Part shown: positions 39,241 through 50,899 of the stretch, in pieces | Layout: the number at the start of each line of letters is the position of its first letter | Position numbering within the stretch: the first letter of the stretch is position 1 | Source of the DNA: Solidesulfovibrio fructosivorans JJ] | GTDB taxonomy: Bacteria > Desulfobacterota > Desulfovibrionia > Desulfovibrionales > Desulfovibrionaceae | Direction: 5' to 3' | DNA: 59,601 nucleotides | Assembly: GCF_000179555.1 (NCBI RefSeq) | Contig: NZ_AECZ01000024.1 | Coordinates: 1 to 59,601 of the forward strand | Position numbers and translations under genes: made by a program | Notes under the pieces: generated by a model | Databases searched by the model: none | Seen by the model: the letters and a program-made list of their open reading frames with translations, nothing else | What the model was told of the DNA's origin: nothing

Positions 39241-39831
39241 TCAGGCCGTGCCGGCCAGGGAATCGATGGCGGCGAGCAGGGCGTCGAACGAGGACAGGCT
39301 GAAGATGATCAGGACCTCGCCTTCGATGAGGTGGTCCTTGATGCTGAACTGGGTGCAGGCCACGAGGATCATGCTCGACTGCCGGCCAATGATGTCGGTG
39401 ATGTCGGCCTCGACGAAATCCGGGGGAGCGAAATGGAGCGGCTCCTTGAGAATGTTGGCGATGGAGCCCATGACGCCGTTTAAAACGATGTTGCCCACTT
39501 CCTGAAGCGTGCCGCAACGCATGGCCTCGTCACAGCCCATGCCCTCCTTGCCGAGCACCACGGACACGAGCTTGGAGGCGGATTCCGGCGGGAAAACCAA
39601 GGCGCTTATCCCCGCGAAACCACCGGAGAACTGAAGTTGCACCACGGAAAAAAGCGTATTCGCCCGGCCGGCGTGCATGGCGGCCAGTTCGGCGGTGGAA
39701 ACCACCTTGAGCACCGGCACCTGCAACTGGATATGGGTGTTGACCATCTGGTTGAGCATGCCGGCGGCACGCCCGACGCCGATATTGATAAGTTCCTGCA
39801 GGATATCGAGTTGCAATGGGGAAAGGGGCAT
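39241..39831 (-). CDS. CheC-family chemotaxis phosphatase-like protein
   Basis: 196 aa. Two phosphatase-type helices, DILQELINIGVGRAAGMLNQM (residues 9-29) and LQEVGNIVLNGVMGSIANIL (about 110-129), carry the E-x-x-N pattern of CheC/CheX/FliY. The group dephosphorylates CheY~P. It follows a CheY-like gene (127-base gap), so that protein is the likely target. No CheD is seen. Confidence 0.87.
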   Translation of the reverse strand: MPLSPLQLDILQELINIGVGRAAGMLNQMVNTHIQLQVPVLKVVSTAELAAMHAGRANTLFSVVQLQFSGGFAGISALVFPPESASKLVSVVLGKEGMGCDEAMRCGTLQEVGNIVLNGVMGSIANILKEPLHFAPPDFVEADITDIIGRQSSMILVACTQFSIKDHLIEGEVLIIFSLSSFDALLAAIDSLAGTA

Positions 39832-39958
39832 GACCGTTCCGCGCCGTCCCGGCGCTCGTGTTGAGCCCGTAAAAATACAGAAGCATTTTTACAGGGAAAT
39901 CAATTTGATGAAATGATTCTCTTAAAAGAGCGTGTGCACAGGCTTCAAGAACGCGGCG

Positions 39959-40315
39959 CTACTGAAGCAACGCGCCGAGGGCGCGCGTCAGGTCCGCGGC
40001 GTCCAGCGGCTTGTTGAGAAAGCATTTGGCCCCAAGCTCCAGGCAACGGCTCCGGGTGGTTTCCTGAATGTCCGCCGTGACCACGGCCACGGCGATGTCC
40101 GGCAGCTCGCGCGCCAGGATCTCCATGACGGCCATGCCGCCTGGGTCGGGCATGTTGAGGTCGAGCAACAGCGCCTGGGGTCGGTGCTCGCGGGCCAGGC
40201 GCAGACATTCCGCGCCGTCCTTGGCCTCGATGACGTCGAATCCGGCCTCCCGGGCGACCTTGGCCGCCTGGAAACGCTGGAACATGGAGTCGTCGGCAAT
40301 AAGCAATGTCGGCAT
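39959..40315 (-). CDS. Single-domain response regulator (CheY-like)
   Basis: 118 aa. ADDS at residues 7-10, phospho-Asp in LLLDLNMPDPGG, Thr/Ser at AVVTADIQ and Lys in CFLNKPLDAADL give a full receiver site. No output domain. It pairs with the CheC-like gene downstream and lies just after the large hybrid kinase, which may phosphorylate it. Confidence 0.93.
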   Translation of the reverse strand: MPTLLIADDSMFQRFQAAKVAREAGFDVIEAKDGAECLRLAREHRPQALLLDLNMPDPGGMAVMEILARELPDIAVAVVTADIQETTRSRCLELGAKCFLNKPLDAADLTRALGALLQ

Positions 40316-40391
40316 TTGGGCATCCCATGCCAGCCCCTCTCGGGGCTGCTGATTATCAATTCAGATATAATCTCATCTGCATCAGACGGCG

Positions 40392-43300
40392 TCAAGATCC
40401 GCCGGCTCCGGCCACGTCCGCGAGCGCCCGGCCGAGTCGCGCCAACAGATCGGCAAGCGCCCGCGGCGTCTCTTCCCCGGCGGCCTGTTCCAAGGATACG
40501 GCCAGGCGCAGACATTCCCCCGCGCCCATGGTGGCGGCGATGGACTTGAGGGTATGGGCGTGCAGCCGCAAGTTCTCCCTGTCGCCGCCGGCCAGGGCGC
40601 GACCGGCCGCCTTCAGGCGTTTTTCGAATTCATCCAGTGAAGCGGCCAGGATCGGGGCGAACATTTCCCGCTCAATGCCCATGCGGCGCAAGGCCCAATC
40701 CACGTCCAACACGCCTTTGGGCTGGTCGGGCTCGCGCCCGCAGGGCATGCCCTGCCCGGCCGCCTCGCCCCGGGCCGCCAGCCGGTCGATGATATGGCCA
40801 AGCTCCTCCAGATTGACGGGCTTGCCCACATAGTCGTCCATGCCGGCCGCCGCGCAGGCCTCGCGCGCCTCGGACGTGACATGGGCCGTCACGGCGATGA
40901 TGGGGATGTCCTTGCAGGCGATGGGCGCGTCGTCGGTTCCACCGGCCCGGATGACCCTGGCGGCGGTCAGGCCGTCCATGGACGGCATCTCGACATCCAT
41001 GAGCACCAGATCGAAACCCCCGGCGGCCAGGAGCGCCAGCGCCGCCTCGCCGGAGGTGGCCACCACGGCCGTGTGTCCGAGCTTATTGAGGTGGATGGAC
41101 ATGAGCTTGATGTTGACCGGATTGTCCTCGGCCACAAGCACCCGCAACGGCCGGCAAGGGGCGGCGATGTCGCTCCCGGGCGGCGTATCGGCCTCCGGCA
41201 GGGACGCGCCGGGCACGAAGGCGACGGTGAAGGTGAACAGGCTGCCGCCTCCCGGCGTCGAACGCACGTGGATGTCGCCGCCCATGAGGCGGGCCAGCTC
41301 CCGGCTGATGGCCAAGCCCAGGCCCGTGCCGCCGAACCGGCGGGCCGTGGAATTGTCGGCTTGGCGAAAACTCTCGAAAACGGCTTCGCGCATCTCGGCC
41401 GGGATGCCGATGCCCGTATCGGCCACCTCCACGCCCAAAAGCGGCAGGCCGCCGGCCCCGGGCATCATCAGGGCGGCCCGCACCGTCACGCCCCCCGCCT
41501 CGGTGAACTTGACGGCATTGCCGACGAGGTTGACGAGCACCTGCCGGACCTTGCCCGGATCGCCGCGCACGTTTCGCGGCACGCCGACGTCGATGTCCAG
41601 GGTCAGCCACAGGCCCTTGTCCCGGGCCGCGCCGCCGAGGGTCTTGATGACGCGGCGCAGCAGCTCGTGCAGGTCGTAGTCCACCACGTCTACGGTCATC
41701 TGGCAGGCCTCTATTTTGGAGAAATCCAGGATGTCGTTGAGGATGTCGAGCAGATGGCGGGCCGAGTCGCGCACCGTGTCGATATAGTCGCGCTGCTCCT
41801 CCGACAGCCGCGTGCGCAGCGTCACTTCCGTCAGCCCCAGGATCGCGTTCATGGGCGTGCGGATCTCATGGCTCATGCTGGCCAGAAACCGGCTTTTGGC
41901 CTCGTTGGCCCGGTCGGCCTCCTCCTTGGCGGCGCACAAGGCGTCCAGGGTGCGGCGGCGCTCCACGCCAAGGGCCAGTTGTTCGGCCACGGACAACAGC
42001 AGCTCGGCATCCTTGCGGCCATAGCGCGTCGCATCGGTGTAATGCAGGACGGCCATGACCCCGAGCACCTCCTGGCGCACCCGGATGGGCACCCCGAGCC
42101 AGACCTCGGGCGTACGCCGGGAACAGGTGATGCCGGAGAGCCGCATGCCCCGGCGGGTGACGCGCAGAGGATGGGCCGTGCGCATCACCTCGACAAGCGC
42201 GTCGGCCCCCTTGAAGTCGCTGAAATTGTCGCGGGTCAGCGGGGTGACGAGGCTTTTTACGTGCTCCAGGGGCGGAGGCGCGGGCTCGTTGGCGCTGACA
42301 TGGTACACATATTCCAGGCGGTCGTGCTTCTGGTCGACGAGGGCGATGAAAAATTCGTCGGCGTCGACGACCTCGCCGAGAATGCCATGAATCGTGTGGA
42401 AAAGGACCTGCATGTCCTCTTCCGAGGCCACGGCGCTGGAAACGCGATAAAGGATGGAAGTGGTTTTCTCGCTTTCGCGCAGCTCCTCCACGGCCAGCCG
42501 GGTTTCGGTCATATCCCTGACGCTGGTCACCACGCAAGGCTTGTCATCCTCCAGCCAGGGGGCGAAATGCACGCTGAGGTAGCGGCGGCCCAGGGCCGGC
42601 AGTTCGGTCCATGTCTCGTACATGACCGGCGTGCCTGACAGGCACTTGGCCAGCTGCGGGGCCACGGTCGCCTCGTAGAAGGCATGCCCCAGAAAATCCC
42701 CGATCCGGCGTCCCAGGATGTCCTCGCGCTCCCGGCCGAAAGCCCTGACATAAGCGTCGTTGACGAAGAGATACCGCCCGTCCGTATCGACAAGCGCCAC
42801 CATGTCCGACGAGGCGGCGATGATGCGGACGTAACGGCGCAGGTACTGCCCGGCATTGTCCAGGGCCGTGGCGTCCTGGACGAAGCCTTCGTAATGAAGG
42901 ATTTCCCCTTCGGAGCCGGTCACGGCCCGCACGTCGCGCCGGGTGGACACCAACGTCCCGTCGCGACGGCGCACGGTCGCCTCGAACCCGCTGACATGGC
43001 CATGTTCGGCCAACAGCCGGGTCAGAATCTCCCTTCTCGCCGCATCGTCGTAGATCTGCCGGGCGATATCCTTGACCCGGCGGCGCAGGGCGTCGGGATT
43101 GTCGTAGCCGTAAAGCGTGGCCAACGCCTGGTTGGCGTCCAGATAGCCGCCTTCGTGCGTGGAGTGGAACATGCCCAAGGGCGCGCTGTGAAAACTCCCC
43201 CGGTAGCGGCGCTCCCGCGCCTCCACCTCGGCCTTCTCCCGGCCCAGGCGCTCCACCATGCGCTCCAGACGGGCGGTGCGCTCCCGCACCCGGCGATCGA

Positions 43301-43928
43301 TCAGCTCTCCCTCGCCGCGCACCAGCCGCTGCAGGCGCAGGGATTCGGAAATGTCGGCCACCACGCCGACGCCGACCCGCCTGCCGCCCCGCTCCTCGGC
43401 GAAAAGCTCAAGGGTCAGCGTGCCCTGGCGCATCTCGCCGTCGCGCCGGCGAAAGCGCGACATCAACACCTGACGGTCACTCGGCTTTTCCAGGGCGTCA
43501 AACGCGGCCATCACCCGCTCGGCATCCAGCGGAAACAACGCTTCGAAAAAAACGGCCGGCGGCTCCTGGCGCGCGTGCCCGGCCTGGCCAAGCAGACGAC
43601 GCAGGGACGGCGCGGCCCGGACCAACCCGGAGTCCGGACGCCAGGTGAAAATACCGACCCGGGGCGAGGAACCGGCACACGGGCCGACTTCCGCCTCGGC
43701 CCGCCCCTCGCCGGAAAAAAGAAACAACGAAGCCGGCTCCACGCCCAAGGCCTGTTGCAGGGACTCGACGGCGGCAAGCGACGGCGCGGCCGCGCCGCGT
43801 TCGATTTTGTTGAGATGTTCCAGGGAAACACCGGACTGTCCGGCCAGCGCGGCCTGGGTCAGGCCGGCCAACCGGCGCAAATGGCGCAGTCTGCGGCCAA
43901 AAGCGGTGGCGAATCCGGATCGTTTCAT
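40392..43928 (-). CDS. XRE-HTH / PAS / GAF / hybrid histidine kinase / Hpt protein
   Basis: 1178 aa from the ATG at 43928; a start 15 codons upstream would overlap a palindrome. Order: XRE helix-turn-helix (about 8-63; [19 protein letters not shown]), three PAS-like parts (85-205, 245-375, 378-495), GAF (505-665), HisKA with [15 protein letters not shown], HATPase ([17 protein letters not shown]), receiver ([16 protein letters not shown]) and Hpt ([17 protein letters not shown]). A DNA-binding head on a membrane-free phosphorelay is unusual and would allow direct binding of DNA by a kinase. The output is probably the CheY-like protein or a remote regulator. No membrane helix is seen, so it senses cytoplasmic signals. 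Confidence 0.9.
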   Translation of the reverse strand: MKRSGFATAFGRRLRHLRRLAGLTQAALAGQSGVSLEHLNKIERGAAAPSLAAVESLQQALGVEPASLFLFSGEGRAEAEVGPCAGSSPRVGIFTWRPDSGLVRAAPSLRRLLGQAGHARQEPPAVFFEALFPLDAERVMAAFDALEKPSDRQVLMSRFRRRDGEMRQGTLTLELFAEERGGRRVGVGVVADISESLRLQRLVRGEGELIDRRVRERTARLERMVERLGREKAEVEARERRYRGSFHSAPLGMFHSTHEGGYLDANQALATLYGYDNPDALRRRVKDIARQIYDDAARREILTRLLAEHGHVSGFEATVRRRDGTLVSTRRDVRAVTGSEGEILHYEGFVQDATALDNAGQYLRRYVRIIAASSDMVALVDTDGRYLFVNDAYVRAFGREREDILGRRIGDFLGHAFYEATVAPQLAKCLSGTPVMYETWTELPALGRRYLSVHFAPWLEDDKPCVVTSVRDMTETRLAVEELRESEKTTSILYRVSSAVASEEDMQVLFHTIHGILGEVVDADEFFIALVDQKHDRLEYVYHVSANEPAPPPLEHVKSLVTPLTRDNFSDFKGADALVEVMRTAHPLRVTRRGMRLSGITCSRRTPEVWLGVPIRVRQEVLGVMAVLHYTDATRYGRKDAELLLSVAEQLALGVERRRTLDALCAAKEEADRANEAKSRFLASMSHEIRTPMNAILGLTEVTLRTRLSEEQRDYIDTVRDSARHLLDILNDILDFSKIEACQMTVDVVDYDLHELLRRVIKTLGGAARDKGLWLTLDIDVGVPRNVRGDPGKVRQVLVNLVGNAVKFTEAGGVTVRAALMMPGAGGLPLLGVEVADTGIGIPAEMREAVFESFRQADNSTARRFGGTGLGLAISRELARLMGGDIHVRSTPGGGSLFTFTVAFVPGASLPEADTPPGSDIAAPCRPLRVLVAEDNPVNIKLMSIHLNKLGHTAVVATSGEAALALLAAGGFDLVLMDVEMPSMDGLTAARVIRAGGTDDAPIACKDIPIIAVTAHVTSEAREACAAAGMDDYVGKPVNLEELGHIIDRLAARGEAAGQGMPCGREPDQPKGVLDVDWALRRMGIEREMFAPILAASLDEFEKRLKAAGRALAGGDRENLRLHAHTLKSIAATMGAGECLRLAVSLEQAAGEETPRALADLLARLGRALADVAGAGGS

Positions 43929-43969
43929 AATGGCGACAAGGGACGGCTCCCTCGCGGAAATGTATACAA

Positions 43970-43990
43970 ACACGTAATCATATTACGTGT
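43970..43990. promoter_or_regulatory. 21-bp palindrome before the XRE-kinase gene
   Basis: Perfect inverted repeat ACACGTAAT-CAT-ATTACGTGT, 41 bases before the kinase ATG, with the smaller palindrome TGTATACA at 43961-43968. A likely operator for the XRE head of the kinase itself. The rest of the 197-bp AT-rich gap to tupA (43991-44125) has no second copy. Confidence 0.65.
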
Positions 43991-44125
43991 AAAGGAGCTT
44001 TTTTCCTTTTTTTGACCTTCTATCATTTCCAACATAAATTATTGATTATTAATAGTATTCTTACGAAACGATAGACGCACAAATCACTATTTCATATGTT
44101 CTCGAAATCATAAAGGAGGTTCCCC

Positions 44126-44980
44126 ATGCGTACACTGCGTTACCTGGCCTTTGCGTTCTTGCTTTTGATCGCTGCCCGGATCGCCCAGGCCGAGCCGCCC
44201 GTCGCGGCCTCCTACGGCCCGGGTCCCAAAGTCTTCACCCTCGCCACCGGCAGCCCCGGCGAACTGGGGCTGCTCAAAATCCTCGGCAACGCCTACTGCG
44301 CCAAGGCGGGCTGCCGCCTCGACTGGATCAAGGCCGGCTCCGGCCAATCCCTCGACCTGCTCAAAGCGGGCAAGGTGGACATGATCATGGTCCACGCCCC
44401 GGCCGCCGAGAAAAAAGCCGTGGCCGAAGGCTGGGCCGGCTGCCCGACCCTGCTCGGGTCCAACGAATTTTTCATCGTCGGCCCCGCAAGCGACCCGGCC
44501 GGCATTGCCAAAGCCAAAACCGCCGCCGACGCCTACCGGGACATCGCCAAAGCCAAAGCCAAATTCTTCTCGCGCGGCGACAACTCCGGCACCCACAAAA
44601 AAGAACTCGGCATATGGAAGGACGCCGGCATAGAGCCGGCCGGAGACTGGTACATCGTCACCAAGGACTTCATGACCGCCACCCTCAAACGCGCCAACGA
44701 CGAGGGCGGCTACTTCATGACCGACAGCAGCACCTGGGTGGCCGAACAAAAAAACATGCCCAAACTCAAGGTGCTCTTCTCCGGCGATAAAAAACTCGTC
44801 AACACCTACCACGCCCTGTGCGGCCAAAAAGACGGCAAGCCGACTTCCGACCTGGCCGCCGGATTCATCGCCTTCGTCGCCTCCCCCGAAGGCCAGCACA
44901 TCATCGGCAACTACGGCAAGAAACAATACGGCGCCGGACTCTACAACGACGCCGCCTACGCCAAGAAATACGTCGACTAG
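44126..44980 (+). CDS. tupA: TupA-like tungstate (oxyanion) ABC-transporter binding protein
   Basis: 284 aa with AAAGGAGG before the ATG. Signal peptide about 1-23 (LAFAFLLLIAARIAQA). Binding-site stretches ATGSPGELGLL, FSRGDNSGTHKKELGIW and FMTDSSTW match the TupA group, which takes up tungstate for formate dehydrogenases and aldehyde oxidoreductases. No tupB or tupC lies beside it. The gap 44981-45516 after it is filled with structured repeats. A molybdate or sulfate ligand is possible. Confidence 0.82.
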   Translation: MRTLRYLAFAFLLLIAARIAQAEPPVAASYGPGPKVFTLATGSPGELGLLKILGNAYCAKAGCRLDWIKAGSGQSLDLLKAGKVDMIMVHAPAAEKKAVAEGWAGCPTLLGSNEFFIVGPASDPAGIAKAKTAADAYRDIAKAKAKFFSRGDNSGTHKKELGIWKDAGIEPAGDWYIVTKDFMTATLKRANDEGGYFMTDSSTWVAEQKNMPKLKVLFSGDKKLVNTYHALCGQKDGKPTSDLAAGFIAFVASPEGQHIIGNYGKKQYGAGLYNDAAYAKKYVD

Positions 44981-45004
44981 AGGAGCGGAGAGAAGAGAAG
45001 AGAC

Positions 45005-45240
45005 GCAGGGGCTCCGCCCCCGCACCCCCGCCGGGGGGCTTGATGCCCCCCGGTCCCCCCTTTACCGGGCTGGTCTGGCGGGTGGTGCTGGAGCGGAGAG
45101 GACGGGATGGCCGATGTCGTTCGGCGGCGGACGCCGAACGTTTGTTGCCGCAATCGGCCCGGCGACACGAGGCGCTTCGCGCCTCGACGCCGGACGCGAT
45201 TGCGGCAACAACCACGCCAGCGGCGAAGCGCCGCATTTTA
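45005..45240 (+). repeat. Structured repeat element, copy 1
   Basis: Hairpins in order: GCAGGGGC/GCCCCCGC (45005-45023), CCGGGGGGC-TTGAT-GCCCCCCGG (45031-45053) then CCCCCCTTTACC, CGTTCGGCG/CGCCGAACG (45118-45140), a three-step stem (15 bp at 45142-45156/45197-45211, 6 bp at 45159-45164/45188-45193, 8 bp at 45168-45175/45179-45186) and GCGGCG-AAG-CGCCGC (45220-45234), then ATTTTA. A second copy lies at 59326-59531 with compensating base changes. The first part sits where a 3' module of tupA would. Confidence 0.85.
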
Positions 45241-45263
45241 AGAACAAGAGATTTTTTCTGAAT

Positions 45264-45361
45264 GTCGCCCCCTTGGGGCGACCGGCGTGGTGGAGGCGGA
45301 ATTTGCTTGGGACGAGCTTGTCGCGCAGCGACACGCACCGTCCCGACAAATTCCGCCTCCA
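45264..45361. repeat. Hairpin cluster with 15-bp outer stem
   Basis: GTCGCCCC-CTT-GGGGCGAC (45264-45282), then a large stem TGGAGGCGGAATTTG (45291-45305) with CAAATTCCGCCTCCA (45347-45361), inner GGGACG/CGTCCC and a tip TGTCGC-GCA-GCGACA (45319-45333). The fold is perfect in the outer 15 bp. No copy elsewhere in the window. Could be an RNA gene or a mobile-element remnant. Confidence 0.6.
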
Positions 45362-45427
45362 TCTTTACCCAACCGACTCCCCGACAACCAATGCCATTCC
45401 CGACAAGCCAGAGCCGAGAAGGGGGGT

Positions 45428-45507
45428 CCGGGGGGCCCGTGGCCCCTCGGCGGTGGGGTGCGGGGGAGGCAGCGCCTCCCCTGCCGGGGGTTCGGGGCGG
45501 CGCCCCG
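45428..45507 (-). repeat. H1-H2 type module at the end of the GGDEF-EAL gene
   Basis: On the minus strand, from the stop of the GGDEF-EAL gene: CGGGGC/GCCCCG (45493-45507), GGGGAGGC/GCCTCCCC (45463-45481), then a 10-bp stem with one G-T pair (45428-45450) and GGACCCCCC. The order and the GCACCCC...CCGCCG spacer match the first two hairpins of the element at 45005, so both convergent genes end in the same module type. Confidence 0.65.
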
Positions 45508-45516
45508 GTTCCGCTC

Positions 45517-47979
45517 TTACCCGTTCCCGCGGATGAGGCGGTGGGCGGCGTCCTTGTCCAGGGGGCGGGAGAACATGAATCCCTGGGCTTTGTCGCAGTC
45601 GGCCAGGCGCAGCCGGTCGAGCTGGTCGGGGCATTCCACGCCTTCGGCGACCACGGTCAGCCCCAGGCTACGGGCCAGGGAGATGATGGATTTGACGATT
45701 TCCTGGCTTTCGTCGTTGCATTCATGGCCGCTTATAAAGGAGCGGTCGATCTTGAGCTGGTCGATGGGGAGCTGGCGCAGATAGGACAGGGAGGAGTAGC
45801 CGGTGCCGAAGTCGTCGATGGCGATTTTGACGCCCAGGTCTTTGAGGCGTTGCAGTTCCCGGGCGGTGACCCGGGCGTCGTGCATGAGCACGGATTCGGT
45901 GATCTCGAGCTTGAGGCAGGAAGGGGCCAATCCGGTTTCGGCCAGTACGCCGGCCACGTGTTCGACCAGGCCGTCCTTGACGAACTGGCGGCAGGAGACG
46001 TTGACGCTGACGGTGAGATGGGCGGCTTCGGGCATTTCCAGCTGCCAGGCGCGCAGTTGGCGGCAGGCTTCGTCGATGACGTAGCGGCCGAGCGGCACGA
46101 TGAGCCCGGTCTCCTCGGCCAGGGGGATGAATTTGACCGGCGGCACGAGGCCCCGGCTGGGGTGGTCCCAGCGCACCAGGGCTTCGAACCCCGCGATATC
46201 GCCGGTTTTGACGTCCACGATGGGCTGGTAGTGCAGCAGGAGCTGGTTCTGTTCGAGGGCGTTGCGCAAGTCGACTTCGAGGGTGATGGCCTCGAGGATT
46301 TCCTGGTGCATTTGCCGGTCGAAGATCATGGACAGCCGGCCCTGTTCCTTGGCCCGGTACATGGCGATATCGGCGTCGCGCAGCACATCCTCGGACGCGG
46401 CGTAGTCCCGGGTGTGCAGCACGATGCCGATGCTCGCCCCGGGCGAAACCGTAGTGCCGCACAGACAAAAGGGCTGTTCCACGGTCACGCCGATGCGGTC
46501 GACAACGGCCATGACCTCTTTTTTCGACTTGAGCTCCTCCAGAATGACGGCGAATTCGTCGCCGCCGAGCCGGGCCACCGTATCCATGGAGCGCACGCAG
46601 CCGGCCAACCGCCGCGCCACTTCCCGCAGGAGCAGGTCCCCGGCGGCATGGCCCATGGTGTCGTTTATCCCCTTGAACTTATTGAGGTCGATCATGAGCA
46701 CCGCGTACTGGTAGTCGTCGCGGCGTCTCGTGCGCGTCAGCGCCCGTTCCAGGCGGTCGGCGAACAGGCTGCGGTTGGGGAGCCCGGTCAGGGCGTCGTG
46801 GAAGGCCTGGTGGGTGATCTGCTCCTCGAAGGCCTTGCGTTCGGAGATGTCCTGGTAAATGTAGACGATGCCCTGGGTCTCGCCGGCGATCCGGATGGGG
46901 AAGCCGATCATGGACACGGGGATGAGCCGGCCGTCCTGGTGGCGTCTCGAGGTTTCGCGCACGACCGATTTGCCGGACAGGATGGCGGTGCGGACGTTTT
47001 CGCACTCGGTCAGCAGGGGCTCGGGCACGATGAAGGCGCGCATGCCGAAGCCTTTGAGGTCCACTGCCCGAAAGCCGAAAAGGTCTTCGAAGGCCGCGTT
47101 GACGTCCACGATGTTGCGATGCATGTCGATCAGCGAAATGGCCTGGGGGGAGTTGGCGAACAGCTGGGAGAAGTAGGCGCGTTGGGCGGCGGCGCTCTCC
47201 TCGGCCCGCTTGCGGTCGGTGATGTCGACGACGGTGCCTTCATAGTAGGCCGCTTTGCCGTCCGCCTCGCGCACCACCCGGGCGTTTTCGGAAATCCAGA
47301 TGACGGCGCCGTCCTTTTTGCGGATCTGGGATTCGAAATCGCGCACCTGGTCGTGGGCGGACAGCTGGCGCACGAAATCGTCGCGCCGGCCCGGATCGAC
47401 GTAGAGCTGGCTTCCGATGTCGCGAAAATGCTGCGTCATCTCGACCACCGAGACGAAGCCGTAAATGCGGGCCAGGGTCCGGTTGGCCTCCAGATAGCGG
47501 CCTTCGGGCGTCGTCTGGAAGATGCCTTCCACGGCGTTTTCGAAAATGGAGCGGTACTTGCGCTCGGCGGCCCGCAGATTTTCCTCGGCCCGACGCCGCG
47601 TGGAGATGTCCCGAAAGAGCATGCAGGACACGGGCCGGCCGTCGACGGCCCCCACGGTGAAATTGGAGACGCTGACGTCCACGGCGCCGTTTTCCCCGGC
47701 GCTCCAGCGCGTGCAGCGCAAGAGCGCCGCGCCGCACAGATTCCAGGCCCCGCCTTCCGGCTCTTCGGCCCGCGCGTCCATGGGCCGCACCACCTCGCGC
47801 AGGTCCAGGCCCACGATCTCGCCCGCCTCCACGCCGAAAAGCGCCTCGAAGGCCGTGTTGACGGCCATGACCATGCCGTCGGCATCCCGCAAGAGCGCGG
47901 CGTTGGGGGAGGAAAGAAAGACTCGCTTGAAGGCGTCATCCGGCACGCCTGAGGAAGACAGGGAAGCAACGAAAGACAT
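45517..47979 (-). CDS. PAS(x3)-GGDEF-EAL cyclic-di-GMP protein
   Basis: 820 aa from the ATG at 47979. Three PAS domains (about 12-120, 135-255, 265-385; AERKYRSIFENAVEGIFQTT, YFSQLFANSPQAISLIDMHRN), GGDEF (ARLGGDEFAVILEEL; active-site motif intact) and EAL (GFEALVRWDHPSRGLVPP, then VNVSCRQF and IDDFGTGYSSLSYL). It could make or break c-di-GMP; both motifs look complete. No membrane helix. The PAS parts suggest redox or ligand sensing. It is followed, on its strand, by a hairpin module. Confidence 0.93.
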   Translation of the reverse strand: MSFVASLSSSGVPDDAFKRVFLSSPNAALLRDADGMVMAVNTAFEALFGVEAGEIVGLDLREVVRPMDARAEEPEGGAWNLCGAALLRCTRWSAGENGAVDVSVSNFTVGAVDGRPVSCMLFRDISTRRRAEENLRAAERKYRSIFENAVEGIFQTTPEGRYLEANRTLARIYGFVSVVEMTQHFRDIGSQLYVDPGRRDDFVRQLSAHDQVRDFESQIRKKDGAVIWISENARVVREADGKAAYYEGTVVDITDRKRAEESAAAQRAYFSQLFANSPQAISLIDMHRNIVDVNAAFEDLFGFRAVDLKGFGMRAFIVPEPLLTECENVRTAILSGKSVVRETSRRHQDGRLIPVSMIGFPIRIAGETQGIVYIYQDISERKAFEEQITHQAFHDALTGLPNRSLFADRLERALTRTRRRDDYQYAVLMIDLNKFKGINDTMGHAAGDLLLREVARRLAGCVRSMDTVARLGGDEFAVILEELKSKKEVMAVVDRIGVTVEQPFCLCGTTVSPGASIGIVLHTRDYAASEDVLRDADIAMYRAKEQGRLSMIFDRQMHQEILEAITLEVDLRNALEQNQLLLHYQPIVDVKTGDIAGFEALVRWDHPSRGLVPPVKFIPLAEETGLIVPLGRYVIDEACRQLRAWQLEMPEAAHLTVSVNVSCRQFVKDGLVEHVAGVLAETGLAPSCLKLEITESVLMHDARVTARELQRLKDLGVKIAIDDFGTGYSSLSYLRQLPIDQLKIDRSFISGHECNDESQEIVKSIISLARSLGLTVVAEGVECPDQLDRLRLADCDKAQGFMFSRPLDKDAAHRLIRGNG

Positions 47980-48164
47980 GGGCACCGCCTCAACAGGAAT
48001 GCTTTGAGCTTTGCAGGAGGCACCGCGAATTGTCAACGTGTTGAAATATATGGAACATGAATATTAACGCAGCAGATTTCAAAGACTTTTGCGCAATCGC
48101 AACTTCGCTTTTTTCACAAAAAGAGTTTGACCACCCCCAAAACTGCGCTATGAACAAGGCAGTC

Positions 48165-48189
48165 TCGCCGTTCCAGGCTGGAACGGCGA
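48165..48189. terminator. 11-bp hairpin without T run
   Basis: TCGCCGTTCCA-GGC-TGGAACGGCGA at 48165-48189, in the 297-bp divergent gap between the GGDEF-EAL and SH3 genes. No T run on either side, so terminator use is uncertain; a leader or operator structure is equally possible. The other bases of the gap show no gene. Confidence 0.35.
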
Positions 48190-48276
48190 CATAGCGCCGT
48201 GGCGCGGACCGGCCGCGCCGCGAAAAGCTACGCCAGTCTTATGGCCCGTCGGGAAACGTAAACGAGGAGTTGCATC

Positions 48277-48621
48277 ATGAAAACGCGCATCTTCGGTTTT
48301 CTGTTCGGGGTTGCCGTGTTCGCTTTCGCCCTGGCCGCGACCGCCCAGGCCCAATCCATGCAACAGGCCCCGGCCATGTCTTCGCAACAGCAGGCCATCC
48401 TGGCCGAGACCTGGACCCTGACCCCGCAACGCTCGGCCCACGCCGGCTTCACCGGGCTGCCGCTTCGCAACTGCGAGGGCCTCTCCTGCGGCGTGCTGGC
48501 CAAGATGCCCATCGGCACCCAGGTCGACGTCCTGCTGGACGACCGTGAGGGCTGGGCCCTGGTGCATGTGCCGACCCTGAACATGTACGGCTGGGTCAAC
48601 ACCAACAACATCTTCCAATAA
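48277..48621 (+). CDS. Secreted small SH3-domain protein
   Basis: 114 aa with GAGGAG before the ATG. Signal peptide about 1-25 (GVAVFAFALAATAQA). A bacterial SH3 fold is seen after it (LRNCEGLSCGVLAKMPIGTQVDVLLDDREGWALVHVPTLNMYGWVNTNNIF). Such domains bind cell-wall peptides. The two Cys in the fold may form a disulfide in the envelope. The next gene is glnS (184-base gap), with no sign that the two are linked. Confidence 0.85.
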   Translation: MKTRIFGFLFGVAVFAFALAATAQAQSMQQAPAMSSQQQAILAETWTLTPQRSAHAGFTGLPLRNCEGLSCGVLAKMPIGTQVDVLLDDREGWALVHVPTLNMYGWVNTNNIFQ

Positions 48622-48805
48622 TTGACCATCCCGCGCCAAAGCGCGGCCGCTGTCCGCCAACTGGCCCCGATCCCGGCCCCCGGCTCGTCCGGAAGCGTCC
48701 GGGACGGGGCCGCCCCATTTGACCGTCCCCGGCTTTTGCCCTATTTTTCGCGCTTCTCGCGGCCGCCCGGCCGCCGCATTCCTTAAGAAGCAACGAGGCA
48801 CAGCC

Positions 48806-50512
<1,707 letters not shown>

Positions 50513-50543
50513 CGGTCAAAGGATTTGTACGCCCGCGGGCGAC

Positions 50544-50605
50544 GGGGCGGCTGGCCGCGCATGTCCGGGATTTCCCGGCCGCGCGGCCAGCCGCCCCTTT
50601 TTTTT
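50544..50605 (+). terminator. Rho-independent terminator of glnS
   Basis: 17-bp perfect stem GGGGCGGCTGGCCGCGC (50544-50560) with 50581-50597, inner hairpin CCGGGA-TT-TCCCGG (50565-50578), then eight T (50598-50605). Confidence 0.9.
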
Positions 50606-50666
50606 CGCCCCGACCGGCCGGTTGCGGGCACAGGCCGTCGCGGCGTCAGGGAAGCGGCCACAAACG

Positions 50667-50705
50667 AAAAAGGACTTTCGGGTCGCCATCCCGGAAGTCC
50701 TTTTT
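50667..50705. terminator. Second terminator, A/T-flanked hairpin
   Basis: AAAAAGGACTT pairs with AAGTCCTTTTT, with an inner CGGG/CCCG step (50667-50682/50690-50705). Suited to ending transcription from both sides. Placed 60 bases after the glnS terminator, it suggests a short RNA or a second barrier in between. Confidence 0.65.
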
Positions 50706-50899
50706 CTAAATTTGCGTTCTTGGAGGAAGGATACTTTTTAATAAGCAAGGATGGGGCCAACCCGCCCATTTCTTCAAAATAAAAAAAATCATCATGGAAT
50801 AACAAGGTATTGGCAGGAAAGGTGCGGAGAGAATTCCAGGCCGCGGCAGTCGTTTCGGGTACAGAATCCTTGACCGGACCAGCCAACCCCCGGACAGGC

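Noticed and set aside
45114..45536. ORFs overlapping the structured repeats at 45005-45530
   Set aside because: They run through palindromic repeat arms, have skewed composition and no homology pattern; likely spurious.
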